Source: Arthrobacter sp. Bz4 (GTDB taxonomy: Bacteria > Actinomycetota > Actinomycetes > Actinomycetales > Micrococcaceae). Taken from it: DNA of 64,000 nt. The translations under genes and the position numbers were made by a program. The stretch spans positions 60,216 to 124,215 of the forward strand of contig NZ_QDAE01000008.1 of NCBI RefSeq assembly GCF_003075455.1, in the 5' to 3' direction. The notes below the pieces were generated by a model. The model made no database searches. It saw only the letters and a list, made by a program, of their open reading frames with translations, and was not told where the DNA came from. Shown here in pieces: positions 47,192 to 56,539 of this stretch. Within the stretch, counting starts at the first letter, position 1. The number at the start of each line of letters is the position of its first letter.

Positions 47192-47863
47192 ATGCAGTCC
47201 ATCTACCAGCGCGCCTTGGGCGCCGATTTCAACAGGTTACAGCCCGAACTCCAGGCCTACTTTGGCCTTCACGCCGACGCGGGCCAGGCGGGAATAGGCA
47301 GCGGCACCTTCGATGTGGCAGGCTGCCCCGCCTGGTTTATCAGGCCCTTCTTCAGGCTGGCAGCTGCCGAGAACTCGTTTTTCCCCGAGTATGGGACCGA
47401 TGTCCCCTTCAGCATCAGCAATTTCCCGCACCTTGACCCGTTTGGGCGTGCATCCCTGACCGCCCGCCGGATCCTGCACTTCCCGGCTGCTGAGCGGATT
47501 TTCGAGGACACCACCTCGGAGGAGAACGGTCAGCTGCTCGACTATGTGGGGGCGCACCGTCTGACGCTCACCGATCTGACCTGCTCGGTCACACCAGCCG
47601 GGAGGATGCGGATGGTGTCCACCCGGACCCGGGTATTCGCTGGCCCGGTGCGGCTACCGGTGCCGGACGTCGTCGGGGCGCAGGCCTACATGGAGCAGTG
47701 GTGGGATGAGGAAGCCGGTCGGTTCCGGATCCAGACCCGGGTGATCCACCGTCAGCTGGGGACACTCCTGGTCTACGCGGGGGCCTTCGACTACCACCTG
47801 GTCGACTTCGACGGTGTCCTGCCCGCTGAGGCGGAGCCGCGACGCTGGGAGAAGCGCCGCTAG
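47192..47863 (+). CDS. DUF4166 protein
   Basis: A 223-residue protein of the DUF4166 family. It begins SIYQRALGADFNRLQPELQA and has FSISNFPHLDPFGRASLTA and a C-terminal HRQLGTLLVYAGAFDYHLVD. Function is unknown; in other bacteria the domain is found alone or fused to saccharopine-dehydrogenase-like proteins. ATG 47192 has GGGAG seven bases upstream and follows the kinase stop by one base. It overlaps the convergent MetE-like gene by four bases. Confidence 0.8.
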   Translation: MQSIYQRALGADFNRLQPELQAYFGLHADAGQAGIGSGTFDVAGCPAWFIRPFFRLAAAENSFFPEYGTDVPFSISNFPHLDPFGRASLTARRILHFPAAERIFEDTTSEENGQLLDYVGAHRLTLTDLTCSVTPAGRMRMVSTRTRVFAGPVRLPVPDVVGAQAYMEQWWDEEAGRFRIQTRVIHRQLGTLLVYAGAFDYHLVDFDGVLPAEAEPRRWEKRR

Positions 47864-48885
47864 TCGTTAGCCATCTCCTGGTTCAGCGCGTCGGCGGTCT
47901 GGGTCAACCGGCGCAGGATGTTCGCGGCGGCGGCGGGTGAAACCCCGGCCAGCCCGGTGTCGGGGGTCAACCGCAACTGCGCCAACCGGTTCAACGGCAA
48001 CCCGAGCATCCGCCAGGGCGACAGGACTGCCCCCGCCAGGGCGGACACCGTTGGGACGGCTCGCGGGTCGGGCATGATGCCCGCCCACAGTTCGCCGCCC
48101 GCTTCGAGTTGACCGGCCAGGGACTCCCACTGCGCCATCGACAATCCCGCGAGGGGAAGCGCTACCGCGGTGATGTTGCTGGTCGCCAGCACATCGAGCG
48201 GAGCGCGCTCGGCGGGGAATGACACCGCCACAGTTCCGCCCCCGGCTGCCCGCACTGCCTCGGCTACGGTGTCCCACGCGTCGGCGGCTTCCTGGTCCGG
48301 CACCGCCCGGAGGGTCCGGTAGCCACTCGCCGTCGGCACACCGCCGGCCAGGACAAACGCGATTTCGGGTTCGTCCAGTTGTACCTGTACCAGGGCGCCT
48401 GATGCCGCTGATCTGACCCTGCTGACCAGGTCGGCAGCGCCGGCTGCCAGGGAATCCCTGATTTCGCGGCGCGCCCCGACGTCGAGCAGGGCGCGTTCCC
48501 CGCTGTGCAGATGGAGGTTGGCGGCAAGGGACAGTGGGCCCCGCAGATGGATTTTCAACGCTGGCGCCGGCTCTGATTCGGCACCAATCACATCACCGAG
48601 CACGTTCAGGTCGGTGGACAGCGCCGACACTGCCCGTCGATGATCCTTGCCGGGCCGGTCGACGAGGCGCCAGCCGTGGGGCTGCACATCCACTGGCAAC
48701 TCCACCAGGATGGCTGCTGTCCGCCCGACGGCGTCGCTACCGACCCCGCGGCCCGGCAGGGATACCAGGTGGGGAAGGTGCGGGTCACCGAGCTCTCCCC
48801 GGACCACCCGCGTAGCTTCGAGAGGGTCAGTTCCTGGCCATTCGCCCAGGGCGGTAGCTGTGACCTGGGCGGAGCTAGGCTCCAC
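47860..48885 (-). CDS. MetE-like protein without zinc ligands
   Basis: A 341-residue protein with the fold of the C-terminal half of cobalamin-independent methionine synthase, matching mycobacterial Rv3015c in size and position. It keeps LKIHLRGPLSLAANLHLH and LVQVQLDEPEIAFVLAGGV, which line the substrate pocket. The zinc ligands of MetE are missing: the H-x-C motif reads VAVSFPA, and PDCGL reads TPDTGL, with threonine for cysteine. So it probably does not make methionine. GTG start inside the end of the chorismate mutase gene (11-bp overlap), same strand. Real substrate unknown. Confidence 0.85.
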   Translation of the reverse strand: MEPSSAQVTATALGEWPGTDPLEATRVVRGELGDPHLPHLVSLPGRGVGSDAVGRTAAILVELPVDVQPHGWRLVDRPGKDHRRAVSALSTDLNVLGDVIGAESEPAPALKIHLRGPLSLAANLHLHSGERALLDVGARREIRDSLAAGAADLVSRVRSAASGALVQVQLDEPEIAFVLAGGVPTASGYRTLRAVPDQEAADAWDTVAEAVRAAGGGTVAVSFPAERAPLDVLATSNITAVALPLAGLSMAQWESLAGQLEAGGELWAGIMPDPRAVPTVSALAGAVLSPWRMLGLPLNRLAQLRLTPDTGLAGVSPAAAANILRRLTQTADALNQEMAND

Positions 48886-49249
48886 CAGGGCCCTCCGGTG
48901 ACCGGCGGTTCTCGGACAGCGCCTGATGGTGACGGATCACCTCGGAGATGATGAAGTTCAGGAACTTTTCGGCGAAGGCCGGGTCTAGGTTGGCTTCTTC
49001 GGCCAACGCGCGAAGCCTGGTGATCTGGGCCGCTTCCCGATCCGGGTCGCCCGCCGGTAGCTGGTGCTCCGCCTTGAGGACCCCCACCCGCTGGGTGGCC
49101 TTGAACCGTTCGGCGAGAAGATACACGAGAGTCGCATCGATGTTGTCGATACTGCTCCGCACCGACAGGAGCTCCGCCATCACCTCGGGTTGTACCTGCC
49201 CGGCGAGGGAGCTTGCCCCCGGGTCGTAGCCGCTGCTCGATTCAATCAT
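48875..49249 (-). CDS. Chorismate mutase, AroQ type
   Basis: A 124-residue all-helical chorismate mutase. The first helix has the active-site pattern LLSVRSSIDNIDATLVYLL, followed by ERFKATQRVGVLKAEHQLPA and AEKFLNFIISEVIRHHQAL. It turns chorismate into prephenate for phenylalanine and tyrosine. It carries a 20-residue N-terminal extension before the domain. No strong ribosome site marks the ATG at 49249. It overlaps the MetE-like gene, and mnmA lies 81 bp upstream on the same strand. Confidence 0.9.
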   Translation of the reverse strand: MIESSSGYDPGASSLAGQVQPEVMAELLSVRSSIDNIDATLVYLLAERFKATQRVGVLKAEHQLPAGDPDREAAQITRLRALAEEANLDPAFAEKFLNFIISEVIRHHQALSENRRSPEGPGGA

Positions 49250-49330
49250 GCATCAAGTCAAACACCAGTTGCAGACTGCCGACTAATCCGGCGTCGACAT
49301 ATTCAACCGGCAGTGCGACGGGGCGTGTCC

Positions 49331-50470
49331 CTACAGGGCTGGTTGAAGTTCGGGGCGCTCCAGTGACCGGGCAGAGTCGAGGGTCGCCTGGCCCAGGACC
49401 CGTGTCCCCTGGTACAGGACGACGGTCTGGCCCGGGGCGACTCCGCGCATCGGTTCGTTCAGCCGGACCACGAGCTCCGCCTGCCCCGCACCGTTGTTCT
49501 CCATCCAGGCCACCGCGTCGACAGGGTCGCCGTGGGCTCGCACCTGCGCCATGCACTCGAATTCGCTGCCGGTCAGTACCGCGTCGATCGGCAGTCCGGC
49601 CCAGGACACCTTGATGCCCCGCAGCTGGTCTACAGCCAGCAGCCGCTCGGGACCGACTACCACCTTGTTTTCTTTCGGCCGGATCTCCAGCACGAAGCGG
49701 GGCTTGCCGTCGTCGGCGGGTGTGCCGAGCTTCAGGCCACGACGCTGGCCTACTGTGAAGGCGTTGGCGCCGGGGTGGGTGCCCACCTGCTCCCCGTCGG
49801 TGTCGACAATCGCACCCTCGGTCATCTCGATGCGTTCGGCCAGCCAGCCGCGGGTGTCGCCGTCGGGAATGAAACAAATGTCGTGGCTGTCGGGCTTGTT
49901 AGCCACGGACAGTCCGCGCCGCTCAGCCTCGGCGCGGACCTCCGCCTTGGACGGGGTTTCGGCCAGCGGGAACATTGAGTGCTTGAGCTGCTCGTGGGTG
50001 AGGACGCCCAGCACATAGGACTGGTCCTTGGCCCAGTCCGCGGCCCGGTGCAGCTCGCGGTTCCCATCACTGTCCTCAATGACCTTCGCGTAGTGGCCGG
50101 TGCAGACGGCGTCGAAGCCCAGCGCCAACGCCTTTTCCAGGAGCGCCGCGAACTTGATCCGTTCGTTGCAGCGCATGCACGGGTTCGGAGTGCGACCGGC
50201 GGCGTACTCGGCGATGAAATCGTCGACAACGTCCTCCTTGAATCGTTCCGAGAAGTCCCACACGTAGTAAGGAATCCCCAGAATGTCGCAGGCACGCCAG
50301 GCGTCACGGGAGTCCTCGATGGTGCAACACCCACGACTACCGGTACGTAAGGTGCCAGGCATGCGCGAGAGCGCCAGGTGGACGCCGACGACGTCGTGCC
50401 CTGCCTCCACTGCGCGTGCTGCGGCGACGGCGGAGTCCACTCCGCCGCTCATTGCTGCGAGTACCTTCAT
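49331..50470 (-). CDS. mnmA: tRNA-specific 2-thiouridylase MnmA
   Basis: A 379-residue enzyme that puts sulfur on uridine 34 of Lys, Glu and Gln tRNAs. It shows the PP-loop [20 protein letters not shown], the catalytic cysteine region [19 protein letters not shown], and the second active cysteine in [20 protein letters not shown]. The upstream in-frame extension to 50737 is read from inside the cysteine desulfurase gene, so ATG 50470 is used. The desulfurase, encoded 13 bp upstream, is its likely sulfur donor. Confidence 0.96.
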   Translation of the reverse strand: MKVLAAMSGGVDSAVAAARAVEAGHDVVGVHLALSRMPGTLRTGSRGCCTIEDSRDAWRACDILGIPYYVWDFSERFKEDVVDDFIAEYAAGRTPNPCMRCNERIKFAALLEKALALGFDAVCTGHYAKVIEDSDGNRELHRAADWAKDQSYVLGVLTHEQLKHSMFPLAETPSKAEVRAEAERRGLSVANKPDSHDICFIPDGDTRGWLAERIEMTEGAIVDTDGEQVGTHPGANAFTVGQRRGLKLGTPADDGKPRFVLEIRPKENKVVVGPERLLAVDQLRGIKVSWAGLPIDAVLTGSEFECMAQVRAHGDPVDAVAWMENNGAGQAELVVRLNEPMRGVAPGQTVVLYQGTRVLGQATLDSARSLERPELQPAL

Positions 50471-50483
50471 GAGTTGTCCTTCA

Positions 50484-51692
50484 CTATCGAAAACCTGTTC
50501 CAGCTGTCTGAATGTTTGAAGCATGGCCAGCCATTCCAGCCTGCCGGGCGCGGCGGTAGGCCTCGGGCAACGCAGTTCCAAGGACTTCAACGTCCTCGGG
50601 GCCTGAGGTATGCCCGAGCGAGAATCGCTGGGCCCCTCTGGCCTCCGACTCGGTGAGGCCCATCGCGAGCAGCACATGGGACGGCCGGGGTACTCCCGCC
50701 GTGCAGGCCGAGCCGGTGGAGCATTCCACTCCGGCAAGATCGAGCAGGAACAAGAGGGAGTCCCCTTCGCAGCCGGGAAACGTGAAGTGGGCGTTGCCGG
50801 GAAGCCGCAGGGTCCGGTGCCCTCTGAGGACCGCCTCCGGGATAGCGGACTCCACCTGGGCGATCAGCTGGTCCCTGAGGGCGGCGATGCGGGCGGACTC
50901 CTGGTCGAGATTGCCTGTGACGAACGCAGCGGCCGCAGCGAAAGCCGCGATACCTGCGGCGTCAAGGGTTCCCGACCGGATATCACGCTCCTGTCCTCCA
51001 CCATGCTGCACCGGAGTGAGCGTTACCGCCCGCCCGACGAAAAGGGCCCCTACACCCACCGGGCCGCCGATCTTATGCCCACTGACCGCCATCGTCGCGA
51101 GTCCTGAATGGCTGAAAGACACCGGAAGGGAACCGAAGGCCTGCACGGCATCCGAGTGCACGGGGATGCCGTGCGCCGCGGCTGCCGCGGTGATGTCCCG
51201 AATGGGCTGGATGGTGCCGACCTCGTTGTTGGCCCACATCACGGTGATCAGCGCGATGGTGTCCGGGTCGTCGTCGAGCTCGGCCTGCAGCGCCGCCATG
51301 GAGACCACGCCATCGGAGTCGACCGGTAGCCAGGTGACCAGCGCCGCTTCGTGTTTGGCCAGCCATTCGACCGTGTCCTGGACCGCCGGGTGTTCGATGG
51401 CTGAGCACAGGATCCTCAGCCGGCGCGGGTCCGCGGCGCGGCGGGCCCAGAACAGGCCCTTGACGGCAAGGTTGTCAGCTTCGGTCCCACCGGAGGTGAA
51501 GATCACCTCCGAGGGATGCGCTCCCGCCGCGGCGGCGAGGGTCTCACGGGAGTCTTCCACCACCCGACGGGCACGACGCCCTGAGCCGTGCAGCGACGAT
51601 GGGTTGCCGCTACGGCTGAGTTCGGTGGTGAGTGCGGCGAGCGCGGGCGCCGAAAGAGGCGTGGTCGCCGCGTGGTCCAGGTACACGGGCAT
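50484..51692 (-). CDS. iscS: Cysteine desulfurase (IscS/NifS family)
   Basis: A 402-residue PLP enzyme that takes sulfur from cysteine. It opens [20 protein letters not shown]; the PLP lysine is in [19 protein letters not shown], and the persulfide-carrying cysteine is in [19 protein letters not shown]. It is encoded directly before mnmA, so tRNA thiolation is a likely main use; a second role in iron-sulfur clusters is possible because no other desulfurase is in the window. The ATG at 51692 begins the conserved N-terminus. Confidence 0.93.
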   Translation of the reverse strand: MPVYLDHAATTPLSAPALAALTTELSRSGNPSSLHGSGRRARRVVEDSRETLAAAAGAHPSEVIFTSGGTEADNLAVKGLFWARRAADPRRLRILCSAIEHPAVQDTVEWLAKHEAALVTWLPVDSDGVVSMAALQAELDDDPDTIALITVMWANNEVGTIQPIRDITAAAAAHGIPVHSDAVQAFGSLPVSFSHSGLATMAVSGHKIGGPVGVGALFVGRAVTLTPVQHGGGQERDIRSGTLDAAGIAAFAAAAAFVTGNLDQESARIAALRDQLIAQVESAIPEAVLRGHRTLRLPGNAHFTFPGCEGDSLLFLLDLAGVECSTGSACTAGVPRPSHVLLAMGLTESEARGAQRFSLGHTSGPEDVEVLGTALPEAYRRARQAGMAGHASNIQTAGTGFR

Positions 51693-51701
51693 CGGTCAAT
51701 T

Positions 51702-52634
51702 CTAGCGGTTCCGGCTCGACACTTCACTTTTCACCGGTCGGAGGACTCTGAGCGCCCGGGGAACGACGTCGATCTGGACCGGCGCCGGCCCTACCGGTTC
51801 CCCATCGGCGAAGACCGTCAGCCCGGCCACCTCGACACGGACCGAACGGACCTTTTCGATCCGGACCGCCGGGTGAGACACATGGGTTCCCGCGAAGAGC
51901 CGGGGCAGCATCGCGATCAGCCGGAGTCGTGAGACTGCGGAGACCACCAACAGATCCAGGTGCCCATCATCACAGAGCGCGTCGGGCGTAATCTTCATTC
52001 CGCCTCCAATGGACCTCCCGTTGGCCACCGAAACCAGCATTGCGGCCGTCGACTCGGCAGACCCATCGATGACCAGCCGGTAGCCGATGGGTCTGAAGAC
52101 TGCCAACTCACGCAGCACGGCGAGGGTGTACCGGCTCTTTCCCCGGGGCCAGGACCAGGTGTTGGCCCGGGCATTCACTATCGCATCGAATCCTGCTGAG
52201 CAGGCCCCAGCGAACCAGAGCACTCCTGCCCCGTCCTGGTCCCTGCTGATGCGCCCGAGGTCCATCCAGTGGGGCGGTCCGGGGAGTGCTTCATGGATGA
52301 CGAGGGCCGCTGCTTCCGGGTCCCTGAGGGGCAGGCCGAGGGTCCGGGCCACATCATTGCCGGTGCCGGTCGCCACGATGCCCAGGGGGACCGTGGTTCC
52401 CGCCAGGACATTGGCTCCCAGCTGCACCATCCCGTCACCGCCCACCACGACCAGCGCGTCCGGCGACCTCTCCGCCACAGCTGAGCTCACCCGGTCAACA
52501 AGCGTCGCATAGCTTGGTCCGGCGAGGACAGTGACCCCGTGTCCGAGGGCAATGAGTGAGGTGACTGCCGCGCTTGCCGCCTTCTTCGCAGCCCCCGCCC
52601 CGGCCGTAGGGTTGACCGCGACCAGCAGCTTCAT
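51702..52634 (-). CDS. Diacylglycerol-kinase-family lipid kinase
   Basis: A 310-residue protein of the DgkB/YegS family. It starts LLVAVNPTAGAGAAKKAASA; the nucleotide-binding loop is VVGGDGMVQLGANVLAGTTV followed by GIVATGTGNDVARTLGLPLR. Members phosphorylate diacylglycerol or related lipids at the membrane. I chose ATG 52634, which overlaps the stop of the pentapeptide gene (ATGA); 48 in-frame codons before it read through that gene. It lies 9 bp before the cysteine desulfurase gene on the same strand. Confidence 0.9.
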   Translation of the reverse strand: MKLLVAVNPTAGAGAAKKAASAAVTSLIALGHGVTVLAGPSYATLVDRVSSAVAERSPDALVVVGGDGMVQLGANVLAGTTVPLGIVATGTGNDVARTLGLPLRDPEAAALVIHEALPGPPHWMDLGRISRDQDGAGVLWFAGACSAGFDAIVNARANTWSWPRGKSRYTLAVLRELAVFRPIGYRLVIDGSAESTAAMLVSVANGRSIGGGMKITPDALCDDGHLDLLVVSAVSRLRLIAMLPRLFAGTHVSHPAVRIEKVRSVRVEVAGLTVFADGEPVGPAPVQIDVVPRALRVLRPVKSEVSSRNR

Positions 52635-53218
52635 CTGATCACGGCCCCCAGGGCCTCGGCAATGGTCATCGCCTGCGCGACGTCGATCACGGCACCGCGG
52701 AACTGTACGTAGTCCATCGACAGTTCGCCCAGTTCGCTGCCACGTAGGTCGGTTCCCCGGAGCCGCGCTCCTGCCCATTCAGCATTGGATAATTGGCAAT
52801 TCCGCAGCGACGCCTTGGTGAGGTTGGCCTCGGTGAAGTCGGCTTCGGCGAGGGACACGCCAGTGAAGTCGGCGGTGGACAGGTCCGCACGCACCAGCGA
52901 AACATAGGACCAGTTGCCGCCAGTGACCTTGAGGGGGACCAGCGACGAGTTGACGAAGGAACTGCCGGTCAGCCTGCACCCGGCAAAGGTCGAATCGAAG
53001 AAGCTGCAGGATTCGAACCGGCAGCCGTCGAATGCCCCCTCAGTGTGGGTTGAGACATTGAACTTGACGTTGCGGAACACACACTTGCTGAAGTTGGCCC
53101 CGCTGGACTGGAGTTCGGTGAAGTCGCAATCAACGAATAGGGTTCCCGCATAGTCTGCACGGTCGAGTACCTTGCCGTACCAGTCCTCGCCCCTGATCAC
53201 CTTGTCCCGATTCGTCAT
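52631..53218 (-). CDS. Pentapeptide-repeat protein
   Basis: A 195-residue protein built of A(D/N)LxX-type pentapeptide repeats, from about residue 18 (LDRADYAGTLFVDCDFTEL) to residue 180 (LRGTDLRGSELGELSMDYVQ). Such proteins fold into a right-handed square helix; some mimic DNA and protect gyrase, most have unknown partners. It is the first gene of a minus-strand run with the lipid kinase, desulfurase and mnmA. No quinolone-resistance role can be claimed. Confidence 0.85.
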   Translation of the reverse strand: MTNRDKVIRGEDWYGKVLDRADYAGTLFVDCDFTELQSSGANFSKCVFRNVKFNVSTHTEGAFDGCRFESCSFFDSTFAGCRLTGSSFVNSSLVPLKVTGGNWSYVSLVRADLSTADFTGVSLAEADFTEANLTKASLRNCQLSNAEWAGARLRGTDLRGSELGELSMDYVQFRGAVIDVAQAMTIAEALGAVIR

Positions 53219-53280
53219 TGTCCGATGCTACCGAAGCCGAACCCTTTCGCCCGGTTCGCCGTTGAAGGTACAGCGGGTAT

Positions 53281-53310
53281 TTGGTTGGCAGTCGGGAAAC
53301 CGTCTACAGT
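53281..53310 (+). promoter_or_regulatory. Candidate promoter for the J-domain protein gene
   Basis: TTGGTT (53281-53286), an 18-bp spacer and TACAGT (53305-53310) fit a SigA-type promoter. It lies about 110 bp before the ATG at 53421 in the gap between divergent genes. Confidence 0.35.
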
Positions 53311-53420
53311 CTTGCCCTGATGAGGCATAGCGTGCCGGCCGCGTCTGCGCCCGGAACTTCAGCACATCGGTTCCACCCGCTCCAGGCCCCCAGCATGCCC
53401 GCCGAAGATGAAAGGCCCTC

Positions 53421-54368
53421 ATGGCGACCCCGCCCGACCGGACCTACTACGCCGTCCTGGGATTGTCGCGGAACGCGACCGCCAAACAGGTCAAGGACGC
53501 CTACCGCCGGGCCGCACGATCAACCCATCCTGATGCTGGCGGGAGCGCCGAAGAGTTCCATGACGTGGCCGTCGCCTATGAGACCCTCTCGGATCCAGAA
53601 CGTCGCCGACGGTATGACCACGGGCTGGGTGGCAGCCCGGCCGCCCATGAACCGACGGCGGCCAGTTCGCCCTCACGGTCAAGTGTTCCCTCTCCTGATC
53701 GTGCCGCTGATGACGAAGCTTTCCAACGTCCAGCCGTCTACGAGCCGCCCTTCTCACCAGCGCAGCCTCCGGTGATTCCACTGACCCTCGCGGGCAGCCA
53801 GATCCATGGCACCGCTCGACAGCCTGGATTCTTCAAGCGTCTCGGATCCGGCAGCGGCTCACGGTTCGACGGCGAGCGCCGCACCGCTGCCCTGCTGGAA
53901 CACCGTTTCCTTCCGGGCTTCCCCGCCGCCCGACTAGTTAACGGTTTGCGGTTCGGCGACGACACCGGAACTGAAGCGGGCCATGCGGTGTTGGCCGGAT
54001 ACCGTCTGGCGGTCGTCGATTCGATGCTCGCTCCACCCGGTAACTATCGCTGGGACGGGCGTGCCCTGCGGCACAACGGCAGAATCGCCGGTGACGTGCG
54101 CATTACCGAGTCGGTCCGACGGGTCCAGGATCTCTTTCCAGAGTGCAATGTCCAGGCGTGGCTTGTCCTCCACAGGGGTGAAGGCAACCCCTTCGAGCCG
54201 ATTGTCGATTACCCGCCAACGCTGGACAAATCTGCACTGACCAGCGTTCATGTGGCGAATCCCGGTACGCTCCTCCGCGAGCTCAAGAAATTTCTGGGTG
54301 GCGGGCCGCAGCCCTATGTGGTGCAGCTCCCCGTACTGGGCCGTTTGCTACAGTACGCCGAGCGCTAG
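53421..54368 (+). CDS. J-domain protein with C-terminal NERD-like domain
   Basis: A 315-residue protein. Residues 7-70 form a J domain with the HPD motif that stimulates DnaK (RAARSTHPDAGGSAEEFHD). A disordered linker follows (about 72-135). The C-terminal part (GERRTAALLEHRFLPGFPAA, AGHAVLAGYRLAVVDSMLAP, RALRHNGRIAGDV) resembles the NERD nuclease-related domain, but the catalytic D and K positions look replaced (AGHAVL for xIDHxV, VDSM for IDxK). ATG with AAAGG upstream. trmL follows after 9 bp on the same strand. Confidence 0.75.
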   Translation: MATPPDRTYYAVLGLSRNATAKQVKDAYRRAARSTHPDAGGSAEEFHDVAVAYETLSDPERRRRYDHGLGGSPAAHEPTAASSPSRSSVPSPDRAADDEAFQRPAVYEPPFSPAQPPVIPLTLAGSQIHGTARQPGFFKRLGSGSGSRFDGERRTAALLEHRFLPGFPAARLVNGLRFGDDTGTEAGHAVLAGYRLAVVDSMLAPPGNYRWDGRALRHNGRIAGDVRITESVRRVQDLFPECNVQAWLVLHRGEGNPFEPIVDYPPTLDKSALTSVHVANPGTLLRELKKFLGGGPQPYVVQLPVLGRLLQYAER

Positions 54369-54377
54369 GATTAACGA

Positions 54378-54845
54378 GTGTTCCGTATCCTGTTCTACAC
54401 GCCCGAAATCCCCGGCAACACCGGCAACGCCATTCGGCTGGCCGCTGTCACCGGCGCCGAATTGCACCTGGTGGAGCCGCTCGGCTTCAACTTCGATGAT
54501 GCAAAGCTGCGCCGAGCGGGGCTCGACTACCACGACCTGGCAGTGCTCCAGGTCCACAAGGACCTGGCGAGCGCGTGGGAAGCTCTCACCCCCCAGCGGG
54601 TCTTCGCGTTCACTTCCGACGGCGAGGAATCCTATGCGGACATCAGCTACCAGCCAGCAGACGTGTTGCTCTTTGGGCCTGAGTCGGTAGGTCTACCACT
54701 GGAGGTCAAGCATGACCCCCAGGTGACGGCCCGGGTCCGGCTACCCATGCTCCCCACCCGTCGTTCACTTAACCTCGCCAACTCGGCGTCTATTGTTCTC
54801 TACGAAGCATGGCGCCAGCACAGCTTCGCCGGCGCCGTCGTCTAG
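54378..54845 (+). CDS. trmL: tRNA (cytidine(34)-2'-O)-methyltransferase TrmL
   Basis: A 155-residue SPOUT methyltransferase that methylates the wobble base of Leu tRNAs. It shows FYTPEIPGNTGNAIRLAAVT, VEPLGFNFDDAKLRRAGLDY, DVLLFGPESVGLP (SAM site) and RLPMLPTRRSLNLANSASIV with the knot. The start is GTG 54378 with AGGA seven bases upstream. It follows the J-domain gene by nine bases and probably shares its transcript. Confidence 0.93.
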   Translation: MFRILFYTPEIPGNTGNAIRLAAVTGAELHLVEPLGFNFDDAKLRRAGLDYHDLAVLQVHKDLASAWEALTPQRVFAFTSDGEESYADISYQPADVLLFGPESVGLPLEVKHDPQVTARVRLPMLPTRRSLNLANSASIVLYEAWRQHSFAGAVV

Positions 54846-54869
54846 CTTTTTCAGCCCTAAGGAGCCACC

Positions 54870-55673
54870 ATGCCACCACGCCATGCCGAGGAAGTGTCCG
54901 AGACCGGCGCCGAGGACTTCGAACGCCTGGCGCCGCTGCTCTGGAACCCGATGGGAAATGCCGTCGCAGCGGCCGCCGATATCGCCCTCGCTGACCGGGT
55001 GCTCGACGTTTACTGTGGCAGCGGTGCCAGCACCATCCCGGCGGCGCAGTCCGCCGGTCCGGAAGGCGTGATCGACGCACTCGACCCATCCCCGGGGCTG
55101 CTGGACCTGGCGAAGGCGAAAGCCGAAGCCATGAACCTCGCCACCATCCGGTTTGACACGGCCGATGTCACCGAGCGGCCTGCCGACGGCAGCTATGACG
55201 TGGTGCTGTCCTGTTACGGACTGACCCGCTTCGCGGATATGGCGCCTGCCACGGCGCATCTGTCGCGGCTACTGCGTCCCGGCGGACGGATTGCCCTCAG
55301 CACCTGGGACGCTGGCGCCCACACGGAGTTCTGGCGAATCCTTCAGGACGCATGCTCCGAGGATCCCTCCCGGGATCCAGCGCTGCTCGAGCGGGAGATC
55401 GCCAACGTGGCCAGACTGGCCTCGCCCGAGAAACTGGGAGACTGGCTGCTGGCTAACGGGTTTAATACGGTCGGAGTCGATTCGGTAGCCATTGAATTGC
55501 CGCTGGATGCCCAGACAGCATGGTCGGTGGTTCAGGGGACCGCCTTCCGTCACCTTCTCCCGGGCGACGAGTCAGCCGTCGAACGGATCCGGGCCAGCTT
55601 CCTTGACCGGCTCGGCAGCGGCTTCGTCCTGGCCGCTCAATCCCTGGTTGCTGTTGCGGAGACCGCTGACTAG
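54870..55673 (+). CDS. Class I SAM-dependent methyltransferase
   Basis: A 267-residue methyltransferase of the UbiE/Methyltransf_11 type. The SAM-binding motif I is ADRVLDVYCGSGASTIPAAQ near residue 40, then ALDPSPGLLDLAKAKAE, YDVVLSCYGLTRFADM and LLRPGGRIALSTWD. The substrate is unknown. ATG with AAGGAG nine bases upstream. It follows trmL on the same strand after 24 bp. Confidence 0.85.
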   Translation: MPPRHAEEVSETGAEDFERLAPLLWNPMGNAVAAAADIALADRVLDVYCGSGASTIPAAQSAGPEGVIDALDPSPGLLDLAKAKAEAMNLATIRFDTADVTERPADGSYDVVLSCYGLTRFADMAPATAHLSRLLRPGGRIALSTWDAGAHTEFWRILQDACSEDPSRDPALLEREIANVARLASPEKLGDWLLANGFNTVGVDSVAIELPLDAQTAWSVVQGTAFRHLLPGDESAVERIRASFLDRLGSGFVLAAQSLVAVAETAD

Positions 55674-55703
55674 CAGCTGGGTAAGATCCAGACTCCCCCC
55701 ACC

Positions 55704-55730
55704 CCATCCCCGCACCGCCCAGCTCCGAAG
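55704..55730 (+). promoter_or_regulatory. Possible SigK-type promoter upstream of sigK
   Basis: CCATCC (55704-55709) and CCGAAG (55725-55730) resemble the mycobacterial SigK consensus CCATCC...CCGAAT, but the spacer is 15 bases, one to two shorter than usual, and the last base differs. It lies about 190 bp before the sigK ATG. Self-control of sigK from here is possible. The rest of 55674-55920 shows nothing I can name. Confidence 0.3.
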
Positions 55731-55920
55731 TACTAGTGGCAGCAAAACTTGATCCGCCCGTGTCGTCAAGCACCGATACAGGCGGTGGAAGTCCTGTCTA
55801 CAGAACATCGAAAGGACGGTGATAGGGATGGGTAGGCAGGTGGGAGGCACTGACCAACTGATCCGCGCCGGCGGGTCGCATGTTCTGAATCGCAGACGGG
55901 GCGCTTTATGCTTGGAGTAT

Positions 55921-56538
55921 ATGGATACGCCACGAGCCAGCAGAACTACTCCGGCCGGTTCACCAGCGGGTGGATTCGCCGTTGAACCCGGTACCGCTGC
56001 AACCCTGACTGAGCTGTTGTTGCGAGTCGCAGCCAAGGACCAGCAAGCCTTTGCCGAGTTCTACGCGCAAACTTCCCGACGGGTCTATGGGCTGGCCCGT
56101 CGTGTCCTCATTGACCCGGAGCTCAGCGAGGACACCACCCAGGAGGTCTACCTGCAGGTCTGGAACCTCGCGGACCGGTTCCGACCCGAGATGGGGTCAC
56201 CGATGGCCTGGCTAATGACCCTGACCCATCGCCGGGCTGTGGACAAGGTTCGGTCTGAGCAGAGTTCCACTGACCGCGAAGCACGATACGGCGCCGCGAT
56301 GCAGGAAATCGATCACGACGACGTCGTCGACACCGTAACCCAGCGCCTCGAGGCGGAGACAGTGGTCAAATGCCTCGACTCGCTGACGGAGACCCAACAG
56401 GAATCTGTGAAGCTCGCATATTACGGCGGATTGACCTACCGAGAGGTCGCCGAAAAACTTGGCGTGGCTATACCTACCATCAAATCGAGAATCCGTGACG
56501 GATTGCTTCGACTGAAAACCTGTTTGGGGGTGAACTGA
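55921..56538 (+). CDS. sigK: ECF sigma factor SigK
   Basis: A 205-residue ECF sigma factor. Region 2 spans about residues 35-105 (FAEFYAQTSRRVYGLARRVL, DTTQEVYLQVWNLADRFRPE with the core-binding and -10 contacts) and region 4 about 135-195 (LTETQQESVKLAYYGGLTYR, EVAEKLGVAIPTIKSRIRDG). The residues match mycobacterial SigK. The start is ATG 55921 with GGAG four bases upstream; a longer frame back to 55819 is possible but less likely. The anti-sigma gene rskA follows one base after the stop. SigK is released when RskA is cut or changed by a redox or other signal. Confidence 0.92.
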   Translation: MDTPRASRTTPAGSPAGGFAVEPGTAATLTELLLRVAAKDQQAFAEFYAQTSRRVYGLARRVLIDPELSEDTTQEVYLQVWNLADRFRPEMGSPMAWLMTLTHRRAVDKVRSEQSSTDREARYGAAMQEIDHDDVVDTVTQRLEAETVVKCLDSLTETQQESVKLAYYGGLTYREVAEKLGVAIPTIKSRIRDGLLRLKTCLGVN

Positions 56539-56539
56539 G

